Shown here piece by piece: positions 1-9,489 of a stretch of 64,000 bases of DNA. The stretch spans positions 186,001-250,000 of the forward strand of contig CAWELM010000012.1 of assembly GCA_963809815.1 (NCBI GenBank), read 5' to 3'. The DNA comes from CAVVJA01 sp963809815 (GTDB lineage: Bacteria > Actinomycetota > Actinomycetes > Mycobacteriales > Jatrophihabitantaceae). The position numbers were made by a program, and so were the translations under genes. How positions within the stretch are numbered: position 1 is the stretch's first letter; each line of letters begins with the position of its first letter. Below the pieces are notes generated by a model. That model searched no databases. It saw only the letters and a list, made by a program, of their open reading frames with translations, and had not been told where the DNA came from.

Positions 1-789
1 GGCATCGATCAGGCGGCGGCGCTGGTCCGGATGGCCGAGATCGCGTTGGCCGCCGTCGGCGACACCGCACAGCCGGCCCGCGGGCTGCGGGGGGACGAAC
101 GGGCCGCCGTGATCATCCACCTCAGTGCCGCCGACCTGGCCGCCGCCGATACCGGCGCCGATGGGGCGTCGCGGCAGGCATCCGGCGAGCCGCGTTCCGC
201 TGAACGCGCTACCGACGCCCCGTCCCGTCCGTACGCACACGTGGCCGGTGGGCCGGGGTTGCCGGATGCGGTGGTACAGCGGTTGACCTGCGCCGGCCGG
301 ATCCGCACCGCCGTGCACGACCGGGACGGCACCGTGCTGGACCTCGGCCGTTCCCATCGGGTGGTCAGCGACCGGCTGTACCGGGCGCTACTCCTGCGCG
401 ACGAGGGCTGCTGCACTTATCCGGGCTGCGCCAACACCCGCGACCTGCACGCTCACCACGTGTGGCACTGGCTGCACGGCGGCCCGACGAACCTCACGAA
501 CCTGGTGCTGCTGTGCGCGGGGCATCACCGCGCCCAGCACGATGGGGAATTCCGGATTCAGCGGCTCGGCCGAGGCCGGTTCCGGTTCCGGCGTGCCGAC
601 GGGCGGCTGCTACCCGACCACGTCGACCCAGCGCAATTCAGCGACACGCCGACTCCGGTCGAAGACGACTACGCCGACATCGCCGCCGACGCGGCCACCA
701 CTCGCTGGATCGGCGACCGCCTCGACCGGCACTACGCCATCAGCGCCCTCGCCCAACACCGAAAACAACCGGCCCATCGGGCCAGCTGA
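1..789 (+). CDS. HNH endonuclease, DUF222/13E12-type, C-terminal part (5' truncated by window edge)
   Basis: The reading frame is open from base 1, so the gene starts outside the window and only about 262 C-terminal codons are present. The C-terminal half has an HNH nuclease fold: a CTYPGC zinc knuckle near base 410, then HAHHVWHWLHGG, LTNLVLLCAGHH and an RAQHDGEF tail. These supply the His/Asn metal ligands and a second Cys for zinc. This arrangement is usual for the large actinobacterial family with an N-terminal DUF222 domain (13E12 repeat family), which occurs in many copies per genome. The cellular role of the family is not established. DNA cleavage is inferred from the HNH motif only. 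The stretch between bases 150 and 250 looks like a disordered linker. Confidence 0.85.
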   Translation, partial: GIDQAAALVRMAEIALAAVGDTAQPARGLRGDERAAVIIHLSAADLAAADTGADGASRQASGEPRSAERATDAPSRPYAHVAGGPGLPDAVVQRLTCAGRIRTAVHDRDGTVLDLGRSHRVVSDRLYRALLLRDEGCCTYPGCANTRDLHAHHVWHWLHGGPTNLTNLVLLCAGHHRAQHDGEFRIQRLGRGRFRFRRADGRLLPDHVDPAQFSDTPTPVEDDYADIAADAATTRWIGDRLDRHYAISALAQHRKQPAHRAS

Positions 790-873
790 CAAGTCCTGGC
801 CGCGGCGACGAGTCGCGACCATCGCGAGCACGCCGCAAGCAGTCGGACTCGTCATGCCACTTAGGCTGAACTC

Positions 874-3627
874 ATGACTCCGGCGATCGGTCCGTCGCCG
901 GCAGAGCGATACGCAGCCAGCCGAGTGAGAGCCGCACATCCGGCGGTAACGGAGTTCGCTGGGCAGTACCCGTTCGAGCTCGACGACTTCCAGGTCGAAG
1001 CGTGTCGATCCCTAGAGGACGGATCGAGCGTGTTGGTATGCGCCCCTACCGGTGCCGGCAAGACGGTCGTGGGGGAGTTCGCGATATCTCTGGGGCTGGC
1101 CGGCGGGCAGAAGTGCTACTACACGACACCGATCAAGGCGCTGTCGAATCAGAAGTACAACGACCTGGTCGACCGTCATGGCACCGACCGCGTCGGCCTA
1201 CTGACCGGCGACAACTCCATCAACGCGGCGGCACCTGTCGTGGTCATGACGACCGAGGTCCTGCGCAACATGCTCTACGTCGGCAGCGACGCGCTGACCG
1301 GCCTGGGCTACGTCGTGATGGACGAGGTGCACTACCTGGGCGATCGGTTCCGCGGTGCAGTGTGGGAGGAGGTGCTGATACATCTGCCGGACTCCGTGCG
1401 ACTGGTCGCGTTGTCGGCGACCGTGAGCAACGCAGAGGAATTTGGTGCCTGGCTGGTGACCGTGCGCGGAGACACCCGGGTGATCGTCCACGAGCAACGC
1501 CCGGTGCCGCTGTGGCAGCACGTGCTGGTCGGCTCCCGCCTGTTCGATCTGTTCAAGGACGCTGACCCGACGAGCGCGACGGTCGAGGGACCGGCGGACG
1601 TCAATCCCGAGCTGCGGGAGTACCTATCCGATCGGATGCGCGCCTGGGACGTCGGAACGCGGGGACGCGTTCGTCGGCGCGGACCGGGCTGGCGCCCGCC
1701 GCATCGGCCGGACGTGGTCACGCGGTTGGATCGCGAGGGCTTGCTACCGCTCATCACCTTCATCTTCAGCCGCGTCGGGTGCGACGCGGCCGTGCGCCAG
1801 TGCGTGTTAGCGGGGCTGTGGCTGACCGAACCGGCCGAACGCGACGAGATCACCACGCTCGTGGAAGAGCGAACGGCCGGGATTCCGTCAGAGGACCTCG
1901 AGGTGCTCGGATACTGGGAATGGCTCGACGGATTGCGCCGCGGGGTGGCCGCACATCATGCCGGTTTGATACCAGCGTTCAAAGAGACGGTCGAAGAACT
2001 GTTCGTCCGCGGTCTGGTCCGCGCGGTGTTCGCCACCGAAACGCTCGCTTTGGGCATCAACATGCCAGCCCGCTGTGTGCTGCTCGAGCGGCTGACGAAA
2101 TTCAACGGTGAGACCCATGCCGACATCACGCCTGGGGAGTACACACAGCTCACCGGTCGGGCCGGGCGACGGGGGATCGATATCGAGGGGCATGCCGTCG
2201 TCTTGTGGAGCCCAGAGATCGATCTGGCCCGGGTTGCCGGGCTGGCCTCAACCCGGACGTACCCGCTGCGATCCTCGTTCCGCCCGTCGTACAACATGGC
2301 GGTCAATCTGGTCGGTCAAATGGGCCGGTCGGCGGCCCGCGCACTGCTCGACGCGTCGTTCGCGCAGTTCCAGGCCGACCGTGGCGTGGCGGGCCTGGTG
2401 GCACAGATCCGGCGTAACGAGAAGTCGCTGGACGAGTACGGGACGCGAATGAATTGCGATCGTGGCGACTTCCGCGAGTACATGGCGTTGCGCCAGGAAC
2501 TCTCGGAGCGCGAGGCCGCGCTGTCGCGCGTGGCGTCCCGCGAGAGACGAGGAGCGGTGGCGGCTTCCCTGGAGGCACTGCGGACCGGGGACGTCATTCG
2601 GGTGCCGGCCGGCCGGCGGGCGGGGCTCGCCATCGTCCTCGATCCGGGCCTGACTGCCCGGGACGACCCCCGCCCGTTGGTACTGACCGAGCGCCGGTGG
2701 GCTGGCCGGTTGTCCATGATGGACTTTCCAGTCGCTGTCGAGTCGATTGGCAGCGTCCGCGTGCCGCGCCACTTCAACCACCGGTCCCCGCAGGAACGGC
2801 GGGATCTGGCCGCGGCCTTGAGACGGGTTGCCGTGCCGCCGGGCCCCAGCCGAAGGAAGGGGAGCCCGCCGGACGCCGATGAGGAGGTCGCGCGGCTGCG
2901 TGCCGCGGTTCGTGCCCATCCCTGTCATGGATGTCCCGACCGCGACGAGCATGCCCGCTGGGCCGAGCGCTATCGCCGGTTGCAACGGGAGAATGCCGGC
3001 CTGGTCCGGAGGGTAGCGGGGCGTACGGACTCGCTTGGGCGCACGTTTGATCAGATCTGCGAGCTGCTGGATCAGCGGGGTTACCTGGCCGGCGACGAAG
3101 CGACACCTGCCGGTCGGCGGCTAGCGCGCATCTGGTCCGAGTCAGATCTGGTCGTCGCCGAGTGTCTGCGCGACGGCGTCTGGGATGGGCTCGATCCCGC
3201 CGAACTTGCCGCGGTGGTATCGGCGCTCGTCTACGAGGCCCGCCGCGACGAGCCCGCCGCCGACCGGATGCCGAGCCCAGCTGTTCGCGACGCGCTTGCC
3301 GACACCCTGCGGGTGTGGGGCGACGTCACCGAGGACGAGGCCGAGCTTGGCTTGCCGGCGAGCCGGGAACCGGAACCGGGCTTCATCTGGCCGGTGTACC
3401 GCTGGGCCCGGCGCGAGAGTCTCGGCCGTGCGCTCGGCGGTTCCGGGGACGCGATCAGCGCAGAGCTGTCTGCCGGCGACTTCGTCCGATGGTGCAAACA
3501 GGTCCTCGATTTGCTGGATCAGATCGCGAGCGCGCCCAGCGAGGCGGACTCCCCAGTGCCCGAACGGGCGAGATCTGCGTCTCGAGCCCTGCGGCGAGGG
3601 GTTGTGGCGCAAGGCATGCAGCCGTAA
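874..3627 (+). CDS. helY: DEAD/DEAH-box RNA helicase HelY (Ski2/Mtr4-like)
   Basis: A superfamily 2 helicase of 917 residues. Motif I APTGAGKT lies at residues 57-64, motif II DEVH at 150-153, SAT in LVALSATVSNAEEFG (motif III), and motif VI TGRAGRRG at about 427-434. The C-terminal third has the helical DSHCT-like architecture of Ski2/Mtr4 enzymes, with a CHGCPDRDEH segment. Length and motif order match actinobacterial HelY, an ATP-dependent RNA unwinding enzyme thought to act in RNA processing or decay. The ATG at 874 is used although no strong ribosome site precedes it. The two genes that follow (DUF4333 protein, exonuclease) are the neighbours of helY in Mycobacterium (Rv2090-Rv2092c), which supports the assignment. 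Confidence 0.93.
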   Translation: MTPAIGPSPAERYAASRVRAAHPAVTEFAGQYPFELDDFQVEACRSLEDGSSVLVCAPTGAGKTVVGEFAISLGLAGGQKCYYTTPIKALSNQKYNDLVDRHGTDRVGLLTGDNSINAAAPVVVMTTEVLRNMLYVGSDALTGLGYVVMDEVHYLGDRFRGAVWEEVLIHLPDSVRLVALSATVSNAEEFGAWLVTVRGDTRVIVHEQRPVPLWQHVLVGSRLFDLFKDADPTSATVEGPADVNPELREYLSDRMRAWDVGTRGRVRRRGPGWRPPHRPDVVTRLDREGLLPLITFIFSRVGCDAAVRQCVLAGLWLTEPAERDEITTLVEERTAGIPSEDLEVLGYWEWLDGLRRGVAAHHAGLIPAFKETVEELFVRGLVRAVFATETLALGINMPARCVLLERLTKFNGETHADITPGEYTQLTGRAGRRGIDIEGHAVVLWSPEIDLARVAGLASTRTYPLRSSFRPSYNMAVNLVGQMGRSAARALLDASFAQFQADRGVAGLVAQIRRNEKSLDEYGTRMNCDRGDFREYMALRQELSEREAALSRVASRERRGAVAASLEALRTGDVIRVPAGRRAGLAIVLDPGLTARDDPRPLVLTERRWAGRLSMMDFPVAVESIGSVRVPRHFNHRSPQERRDLAAALRRVAVPPGPSRRKGSPPDADEEVARLRAAVRAHPCHGCPDRDEHARWAERYRRLQRENAGLVRRVAGRTDSLGRTFDQICELLDQRGYLAGDEATPAGRRLARIWSESDLVVAECLRDGVWDGLDPAELAAVVSALVYEARRDEPAADRMPSPAVRDALADTLRVWGDVTEDEAELGLPASREPEPGFIWPVYRWARRESLGRALGGSGDAISAELSAGDFVRWCKQVLDLLDQIASAPSEADSPVPERARSASRALRRGVVAQGMQP

Positions 3628-3704
3628 CTTCCGCGTGTGGTCGCTGCATAGGCGCGCAGTAGCGTAGACCAGTGGCACATGGGACGGGACCAACGGAGGG
3701 CGAG

Positions 3705-4736
3705 ATGGAACCCGAGAACAGGGCGCAGCCCGCACCGGAGCCTCCGGCCCAGCGGCCCGACGACCCAAGCGAGTCCGGCAGGCTAGACCGACCGAGGTCC
3801 GAAGGCGGCTCCACCGAGAGCGACGACCCTACTCGGGTCATGCCGGCTGTATCGGGCTCCGCAGGAGACGACGCTCCGACTCCACCACCGGCCCCGCCGA
3901 GCCGGTTCGACGACCGGTCGACCCAGCCGCCCCCGTCGAGCTACCCGCGCTATACCGACTCCGGCCATACCCAGCCGGGACGGGACCAGCAGGGCTACCC
4001 CCAGTCGGGATACGACCAGCCGGGATACGGATACGGGAGCTACAGCCAGCCTGGCTACGACCAGCCCGGCAGTCAGGCGCCCGGCTATGGCGGTTATCCG
4101 CCAGAGGGCTACGGACGATCGGGATACGGCCAGCAGTCCGGCTATCCGAGCACGGACTACGGCCAGTCCGGTTATGGCCAGCGCGATTACGGCGCTGGGC
4201 AATACCCGCCGCCGTCATACGGCCAGCAGGACTACCCCACGCAGGCGTACGGGCAGGCGGGGTACTCCGCGCCGGGCTATGGGCAGCAGTCCTATGGCCA
4301 ACAGGACTATCCGACCCAGAGCTACCCCCAGTCCGGGTACGGATCCGGCGGTTATGGCGCTCAGGCGGGCAGCTACCAGCAGCCGGGCTACCCGACGGGC
4401 TATCAGCCGGGTTACCCGGTCGCCGAGCCGACCCGGCGCAAATCGCGTCTCGGAACATGGCTGAGCCTTCTCGCCATCGCCGTCGTACTTGCCATTGCGG
4501 GAGTCGTCCTCTTCGTCACACCCGGTCTGCTCGTTACGAAGTACCTCAGCCACTCCGCGGTCGAGCGATTCATTCAGAGCGACCCGGCGACCGGATTCAC
4601 CAACGTCAAGTGCAACGACAGCAAGGACGTCAAACTCAAGAAGGGCGCCACGTTCACCTGCACTGCGGATGGCGGCAAGAAGGCAACCGTCACGATCACC
4701 AGCGGCAGCGGGGACTACACCTGGTCACCGAGCTGA
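3705..4736 (+). CDS. Tyr/Gln/Gly/Pro-rich membrane protein with C-terminal DUF4333 domain
   Basis: The protein has three parts. An acidic, proline-rich N-terminus is followed by a long low-complexity stretch (about residues 80-245) of repeated GYGQ, DYPTQ, SGYG and QPGY units. After it come one basic-flanked transmembrane helix (LSLLAIAVVLAIAGVVLF) and an outside domain of about 75 residues with two cysteines (VKCND and FTCTAD), typical of DUF4333. The ATG at 3705 is chosen because GGAGGG lies four bases upstream; an in-frame GTG at 3672 is a weaker alternative. The position after helY matches Rv2091c. The function is unknown. The disordered cytoplasmic part could mediate clustering or protein contacts. 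The 3' end overlaps the convergent exonuclease gene by 12 bases. Confidence 0.85.
   Translation: MEPENRAQPAPEPPAQRPDDPSESGRLDRPRSEGGSTESDDPTRVMPAVSGSAGDDAPTPPPAPPSRFDDRSTQPPPSSYPRYTDSGHTQPGRDQQGYPQSGYDQPGYGYGSYSQPGYDQPGSQAPGYGGYPPEGYGRSGYGQQSGYPSTDYGQSGYGQRDYGAGQYPPPSYGQQDYPTQAYGQAGYSAPGYGQQSYGQQDYPTQSYPQSGYGSGGYGAQAGSYQQPGYPTGYQPGYPVAEPTRRKSRLGTWLSLLAIAVVLAIAGVVLFVTPGLLVTKYLSHSAVERFIQSDPATGFTNVKCNDSKDVKLKKGATFTCTADGGKKATVTITSGSGDYTWSPS
3950..4420 (+). repeat. Degenerate coding repeat for Tyr-Gly-Gln-rich units
   Basis: Imperfect direct repeats inside the DUF4333 gene built around tacggccagc-, ggctatgg- and cagtccgg-like units. Each encodes G-Y-G-Q, Q-P-G-Y or D-Y-P-T-Q. Copies differ mainly at third codon positions, as expected for a protein repeat held by selection for amino acid content. 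It is not a CRISPR or a mobile element repeat. Confidence 0.8.
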
Positions 4737-5633
4737 CCGCGCGGCGGCCATTCCGTTGAGCACTCGGTTGAACGAAGGCTCGATTCCGTAGCGGTCTGCG
4801 AGCGATACGACCGCGTCCGGATCGACCGGCTCAGGGGGAACGGCGTCGTCGATCGTGTCGATCGGAGCGTCCGTCCGGCCCCGGACGACGGCGGGCGCAG
4901 CCAGCAGGTAGTCCTCCGCGGCCAGCACTTTCGCCGCCGCGCCGGCCGGGAAGCCGGCCGACCGGCTGTGCGCGGCCTCGAGGATCGCCTCGACCGTCCC
5001 GAACCGGACGACGAGCGCTGCGGCTGTCTTCGCGCCGATTCCGCTCACCCCCGGTAGCCCGTCGCTCGCATCCCCGCGGAGCACGGCGAAATCGGCGTAA
5101 TGAGCGGCCGGCACGCCGAACCGCGCCCTGATCTCATCCGGCCCGAGAACCTCGAGCTTCGCGACCCCGCGGCCGGTGTAGAGGATCGTGACCCGTTCCG
5201 TGGCAAGGGCCATCAGGTCGCGGTCACCGCTGACGACATCGCACGGCTCACCGTCACGTGCGGCCAGCGTCGCGATCACGTCGTCGGCCTCGAAGCCTTC
5301 CGCCCCAGCCGTCGCGAGCCCCAGCGCAGCCAACGCGTCGAGCAGCACCGGAACCTGCGGCACCAGAGCATCGGGGATCTGCTCCCCGCCACCTGGCGCC
5401 ATCCGATGAGCCTTGTAGGACGGCACCAGCTTGACTCGGAAGGCCGGGCGCCAGTCCAGGTCGAGGCATGCCACGTAGCGGCTCGGCCGACGGCGCTGCA
5501 ACAAGGTGGCCGTCATGTCGAGGAAGCCGCGTACCGCGTTGATGGGCCTCCCGTCCGGCGCGGTCACCGATTCCGGGACGCCGAAGAACGCCCGAAAGTA
5601 AAGGGACGCAGCGTCCACAAGCATCAAAGGCAC
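4725..5633 (-). CDS. 5'-3' exonuclease (FEN-like, PolA N-terminal domain type)
   Basis: A stand-alone 302-residue homologue of the 5' nuclease domain of DNA polymerase I. Metal-binding motifs are visible: D7, EADD at 115-118, SGDRDLM at 135-141, and GDASDGLPG followed by a helix-hairpin-helix (SGIGAKTAAAL) at about 187-207. It should remove 5' flaps or RNA primers in replication or repair. The GTG at 5633 is used as start; ATG at 5624 is an in-frame alternative that removes only MPL. It is transcribed toward the DUF4333 gene and overlaps its end, the order seen in Mycobacterium (Rv2090). It diverges from the sugar kinase with only 23 bases between the two start codons, so their promoters must lie within or across the coding starts. 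Confidence 0.9.
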   Translation of the reverse strand: MPLMLVDAASLYFRAFFGVPESVTAPDGRPINAVRGFLDMTATLLQRRRPSRYVACLDLDWRPAFRVKLVPSYKAHRMAPGGGEQIPDALVPQVPVLLDALAALGLATAGAEGFEADDVIATLAARDGEPCDVVSGDRDLMALATERVTILYTGRGVAKLEVLGPDEIRARFGVPAAHYADFAVLRGDASDGLPGVSGIGAKTAAALVVRFGTVEAILEAAHSRSAGFPAGAAAKVLAAEDYLLAAPAVVRGRTDAPIDTIDDAVPPEPVDPDAVVSLADRYGIEPSFNRVLNGMAAARSAR

Positions 5634-5656
5634 CGCATGACGGTAGCCTGCCGATC

Positions 5657-6607
5657 GTGCTGACGATCATCGGCGAGGCACTGGTCGATCTCGTGGACTC
5701 GGGCGACCTGGAGACTTTCACGGCACACCCGGGCGGGAGCCCGCTCAACGTCGCGGTGGGTCTCGCCCGGCTGGATCACGACGCCAGCATGATGGCTCGC
5801 CTGTCCGGCGACACGTTTGGACGGGTATTGCGGCGGCACGCCGAGCGGAATCGCGTCGACCTGCGGGCGGCGGCGGCGGCGACCGAGCCGACCACGCTGG
5901 CCGTCGTCTCGTTGGACGAGGAAGGGCGCGCCTCCTACGACTTCTACCTCGACGCCACCGCCGATTGGCAGTGGTCGGCCGAGGAACTAGCCCGCCTGCC
6001 CGAGCAGACGACGATCCTGCATACCGGCTCCCTCGGGTCGTGGACGCCCCCGGGCAGCGATGTGATCGCGGCTTTGGTGCGCCGAGTCCGCGCGGCGGGT
6101 CGGATCATCCTCAGCTACGACCCGAACGTGCGGCCCAGGTTGCTCGGGACCCCGGAACGCGGCCAAGCGCTGGTCGAACGCAGCGTCGCCGCCGCGCACG
6201 TGGTGAAGGCCAGCGACGAGGACCTCAGCTGGCTGTATCCGGACAAATCGCCCGCGACCGTCGCCGCCGACTGGCTCAACCTCGGGGCCGCGCTCGTAGT
6301 CGTCACCCAGGGGGCACAGGGCGCGACGGCATACACCGACCACACCCGTCCGGTGCAGCGGGCTGCTCCGGTCATCACGCTGGTCGACACCGTCGGCGCC
6401 GGCGACGCGTTTACCAGCGGCTTGCTCGGCGCCCTCGACGACATGCACATCGATGCCTCCGGCCTCGCTGCGCTCAGGGAGGCGGAGCTCGCCGAGATCG
6501 TCGACCACGCGATCCTGGTGTCGGCGCTGACGTGCGAGCGGGCCGGGGCCGATCCGCCCAGCCGGGCCCAGGTTGCCGAGGCCCGTTCCCGGCTCGTGGG
6601 GCGCTAG
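5657..6607 (+). CDS. PfkB-family carbohydrate kinase (fructokinase-like)
   Basis: A ribokinase/fructokinase-type kinase of 316 residues that transfers phosphate from ATP to a sugar hydroxyl. The N-terminal signature PGGSPLNVAVGLARL lies at about residues 25-39. The C-terminal PfkB signature DTVGAGDAF begins at residue 244 and contains the catalytic base D250 and the anion-hole GAGD. The substrate cannot be read from sequence; fructose or a related hexose is the usual assignment for this subgroup. The start is GTG at 5657. The 3' end overlaps the stop of a convergent LacI-type regulator by a few bases, so the two might be functionally linked although not in one operon. Confidence 0.88.
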   Translation: MLTIIGEALVDLVDSGDLETFTAHPGGSPLNVAVGLARLDHDASMMARLSGDTFGRVLRRHAERNRVDLRAAAAATEPTTLAVVSLDEEGRASYDFYLDATADWQWSAEELARLPEQTTILHTGSLGSWTPPGSDVIAALVRRVRAAGRIILSYDPNVRPRLLGTPERGQALVERSVAAAHVVKASDEDLSWLYPDKSPATVAADWLNLGAALVVVTQGAQGATAYTDHTRPVQRAAPVITLVDTVGAGDAFTSGLLGALDDMHIDASGLAALREAELAEIVDHAILVSALTCERAGADPPSRAQVAEARSRLVGR

Positions 6608-7617
6608 TAGACGCTGCGGGCCGGATTGGTTGAGCCGCGGACCATCAGCTCGGTCGGCACGACCCGGTCGAACGGCTCGGCCGACGGATCGCTCAGTGCG
6701 GCCAAGACGCGACCGGTGAGCTCACTAGCCTGCGTGCCGATCGGCTGCCGAATGGTCGACAAGTCCATCAGCTCGGCGCTCGCGTGATCGTCGAAACCGA
6801 TCACAGCGACGTCTTGCGGCACCCGGAGTCCGCGGCGGCGAATCGCTCGTATCGCCCCGTAGGCCATCTCGTCGGACTCCGCGAACAGCGCGGTCGGCGG
6901 ATCGGGCCGGTCCAGCAGGACGTCAGCGGCATGTTCGCCACCCGCGACGGTGTAGTAGCCGAGTTCCTCGAAATCGGCTCGGTACTCGATGCCGGCCTCC
7001 TGGAGGGCGCGAGTGTAGCCGCTGCGGCGGTGCAACGGCGGAGTAAAGCGCATCGGGTCCTCGGTGTCGCCGCCGATCAGGCCAATCCGGCGATGCCCCA
7101 TGGCCAACAGGTGCTCGACCGCGGTTCGCGCGCTTCGCGTGTCGTCAATGCGGGAGGAGTGGAAGCCAGGTCGGGCGAACCCGAGCAGGCCGATCGGGCA
7201 GCCGAGCGTGCGGAGGGCGTCGGCTTCGCTATCGGTGAGGACAAGACTCGCGACGAGCAGAGCGTCAACACGCTTGCGCACCCGCATCATGGTGAAGAAG
7301 CGTTGCCGCCCGTCCGGATCAGCGAGGTTGTACAACAGCAGATCGAAGCCGCTCGCGTACAACTGCGACTCGGCGCCGGCGAGAAACTCCCCGTAGTACC
7401 AGCGATTGACGAAGGGAACGACCACGCCGACCGTGGCCGTACGACCGCTCGCCAGCCGGGCCGCGAACGGTGAGGCTACGTAGTCCAGCTCGCGCGCGGC
7501 GACGAGGACGCGGTGGCGGGTCGACGGCGCGACATCGGGAAGGCCGCGCAGGGATCGCGAGACGGTCGCGATTGACACGCCCGCCCGCTTGGCGACGTCC
7601 TCGATGCTGGCCGTCAT
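6604..7617 (-). CDS. LacI-family transcriptional regulator
   Basis: A 337-residue repressor with the LacI N-terminal helix-turn-helix (IEDVAKRAGVSIATVSRSL, residues 5-23), a hinge helix region (ASPFAARLASG) and a periplasmic-binding-protein-like sensor domain (TATVGVVVPFVNRWYYGEF onward). Such proteins bind palindromic operators and leave DNA, or bind it, when a sugar or nucleoside ligand is present. The ligand is unknown. The next gene on the same strand downstream is absent (pfkB is convergent), so the regulator may control pfkB from its far side or act elsewhere. I found no convincing LacI-type palindrome in the 240 bases upstream. Confidence 0.92.
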   Translation of the reverse strand: MTASIEDVAKRAGVSIATVSRSLRGLPDVAPSTRHRVLVAARELDYVASPFAARLASGRTATVGVVVPFVNRWYYGEFLAGAESQLYASGFDLLLYNLADPDGRQRFFTMMRVRKRVDALLVASLVLTDSEADALRTLGCPIGLLGFARPGFHSSRIDDTRSARTAVEHLLAMGHRRIGLIGGDTEDPMRFTPPLHRRSGYTRALQEAGIEYRADFEELGYYTVAGGEHAADVLLDRPDPPTALFAESDEMAYGAIRAIRRRGLRVPQDVAVIGFDDHASAELMDLSTIRQPIGTQASELTGRVLAALSDPSAEPFDRVVPTELMVRGSTNPARSVY

Positions 7618-7857
7618 GACCTCTCACGGGTACCTGCGCGGTTCGGCGCTCCTCGTGAGCTTCACCGAACGGTGTGCAGCACCGAGTGCGCGCCCCACAG
7701 CCGTCCAAAACGGTAGCTCAGTAGGGCGCAACCGTACATACCCTTCGCCAGAACGGCCCTCGGGCCGGCGGCGCGGCTGCGGTGCGTGATCGGACCCTTA
7801 ACGCCCGTCGAGCCGATGGCAACCAGACTGTGATCCGCGGCAGGAATACTGAAACCC

Positions 7858-9489
7858 ATGCTGCTACGCCGTGATGACTCGGGCGCGCCGTTCCGGACGC
7901 GGTGGGCGGCTCTCGTGGCGGTCGCGTCCGGCTTGATAGGTGTGCTGGCCTTTCCACGTTTCGGACTCTGGCCGCTCGCCGTCGTCAGCGTCGCCGGCCT
8001 GTCGCTAGCGGTTCACGGGCGGCGCTGCCGCACCGCGGCTTGGTTGGGTCTGCTCTATGGCGCAGCGTTCTTCGTTCCCCTGTTGAGCTGGACCGGCACC
8101 TACGTGGGACCGGCCCCATGGCTGATCCTGGCTGCGGCGGAGGCCGGCTATTACGCGGGCGCAGGCGCGCTGCTGACTCTCGTCCAGCGACTGCGGGCGG
8201 CGCCGCTCTGGATCGGCGCTGTCTGGGTGCTAACCGAAGCCGTGCGGGACCGAGGACCGTTCGGCGGCTTTCCGTGGGGGCGGCTCGCGTTCAGCCAGGC
8301 CGAGTCGCCGCTGCGGTGGTTCGCCGCGCTCGGCGGCGCTCCCCTCGTCACGTTCGCGGTGGCAACGGCCGGCGGCGGGCTGGCGCTCGGAATCCTGGCG
8401 CTACGGCCCGACCGCCGCTCCTGGCGTGCCGTCGTGGCCGGCGTCGCCTTCCTGGTTGCTGTTCCACTGCTTGGTGCCGTCCTGGCCTGGCCGCTTCGGC
8501 CGCCACCGGACAGCTCCGGCCGCACCGCGACCATCGCCCTCGTTCAGGGAAACGTGCCGGACGCAGGCCTGGAATTCGACGCTCGCCGCCGCCAAGTTCT
8601 CGACAATCACGTGACGCAGACGTTGGCACTGGCCCAACGCGTGAAATCGGGCGCAGTCGCACAACCCGATCTGGTCCTCTGGCCGGAGAATTCCTCGGAC
8701 ATCGATCCGTATCGAAATCCGGATGCGGCGAATCAGATAAACAAGGCCGTCGACGCGATTGGTGTGCCAATTCTCGTCGGCGCGATCGTCGACGGGCCGG
8801 GTGACAATCACGACAGCAATGAGGGCATTCTGTGGTTCCCGAAGACCGGGCCGGGCGCCGTGTACACCAAGCGACATCCGGTGCCGTGGGGTGAGTACAT
8901 CCCGTTGCGCGGTATCGCGCGGATAGTGAGCTCCAAGGTGAGCCTGGTGCCGCGGGACATGATCGCCGGGAAAGGCAACGGGCTTCTCACCGGCGGCCCG
9001 TTCGAGTTCGGCGACGTGATCTGCTTCGAAGTGGCCTACGACAGCCTGGTGCGATCGTCGGTCCACGCAGGGGCGCAGCTGATCGTGGTGCAGACCAACA
9101 ATGCGACATTCGGTCACACCGCGGAGACCTATCAACAGCTGGCCATGACGGAGCTGCGGGCGGTCGAGCACGGCCGCACGGCGTTGCAGGTGTCAACGAG
9201 CGGCATTTCGGCGGTCATCGGACCGGACGGCACAGTGCGCCAGCGGTCAGGAGCGCTGTTCACTCCTGACGTGATCGTGGCCACCGTCCCGCTGCGCACG
9301 TCTGAGACGCCGGCCACTCGGCTCGGCCCGATCCCCGAATACGTACTGTCGGGTTTGGCGCTGATTGCCGCCGCGGTGGCGGTACTGTCCAGCCCTCGTG
9401 GCAGAGCGCTCATCGCCCGGCGGACCCGACGCCGTGCCGATGTAGACGAGATAGCGGACCAGGAGAGAGTAGGGATTGCCCGTGACTGA
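7858..9489 (+). CDS. lnt: Apolipoprotein N-acyltransferase Lnt
   Basis: A 543-residue integral membrane enzyme that adds the third acyl chain to the N-terminal cysteine of lipoproteins. About six to eight N-terminal transmembrane segments (residues 15-210) precede a nitrilase-like domain. The catalytic triad is visible as E277 (LWPENSS), K338 (YTKRHPVPWGEY) and C389 (VICFEVAYDS). A last hydrophobic segment lies near residue 500. The ATG at 7858 is preceded by a weak GCAGGAAT. It overlaps the start of the next gene, a polyprenol-phosphate-mannose synthase. In M. tuberculosis the two activities are fused in Ppm1; here they are separate but translationally coupled genes. Confidence 0.95.
   Translation: MLLRRDDSGAPFRTRWAALVAVASGLIGVLAFPRFGLWPLAVVSVAGLSLAVHGRRCRTAAWLGLLYGAAFFVPLLSWTGTYVGPAPWLILAAAEAGYYAGAGALLTLVQRLRAAPLWIGAVWVLTEAVRDRGPFGGFPWGRLAFSQAESPLRWFAALGGAPLVTFAVATAGGGLALGILALRPDRRSWRAVVAGVAFLVAVPLLGAVLAWPLRPPPDSSGRTATIALVQGNVPDAGLEFDARRRQVLDNHVTQTLALAQRVKSGAVAQPDLVLWPENSSDIDPYRNPDAANQINKAVDAIGVPILVGAIVDGPGDNHDSNEGILWFPKTGPGAVYTKRHPVPWGEYIPLRGIARIVSSKVSLVPRDMIAGKGNGLLTGGPFEFGDVICFEVAYDSLVRSSVHAGAQLIVVQTNNATFGHTAETYQQLAMTELRAVEHGRTALQVSTSGISAVIGPDGTVRQRSGALFTPDVIVATVPLRTSETPATRLGPIPEYVLSGLALIAAAVAVLSSPRGRALIARRTRRRADVDEIADQERVGIARD

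Noticed and set aside
1..789. Intron- or phage-borne homing endonuclease
   Set aside because: The HNH motif and size agree with the chromosomal DUF222/13E12 family, and no intron, phage or transposase gene is beside it.
3950..4420. Regular repeats as a CRISPR array
   Set aside because: Repeats keep codon phase and encode a Tyr/Gln/Gly-rich protein segment; there are no equal spacers and no cas genes.
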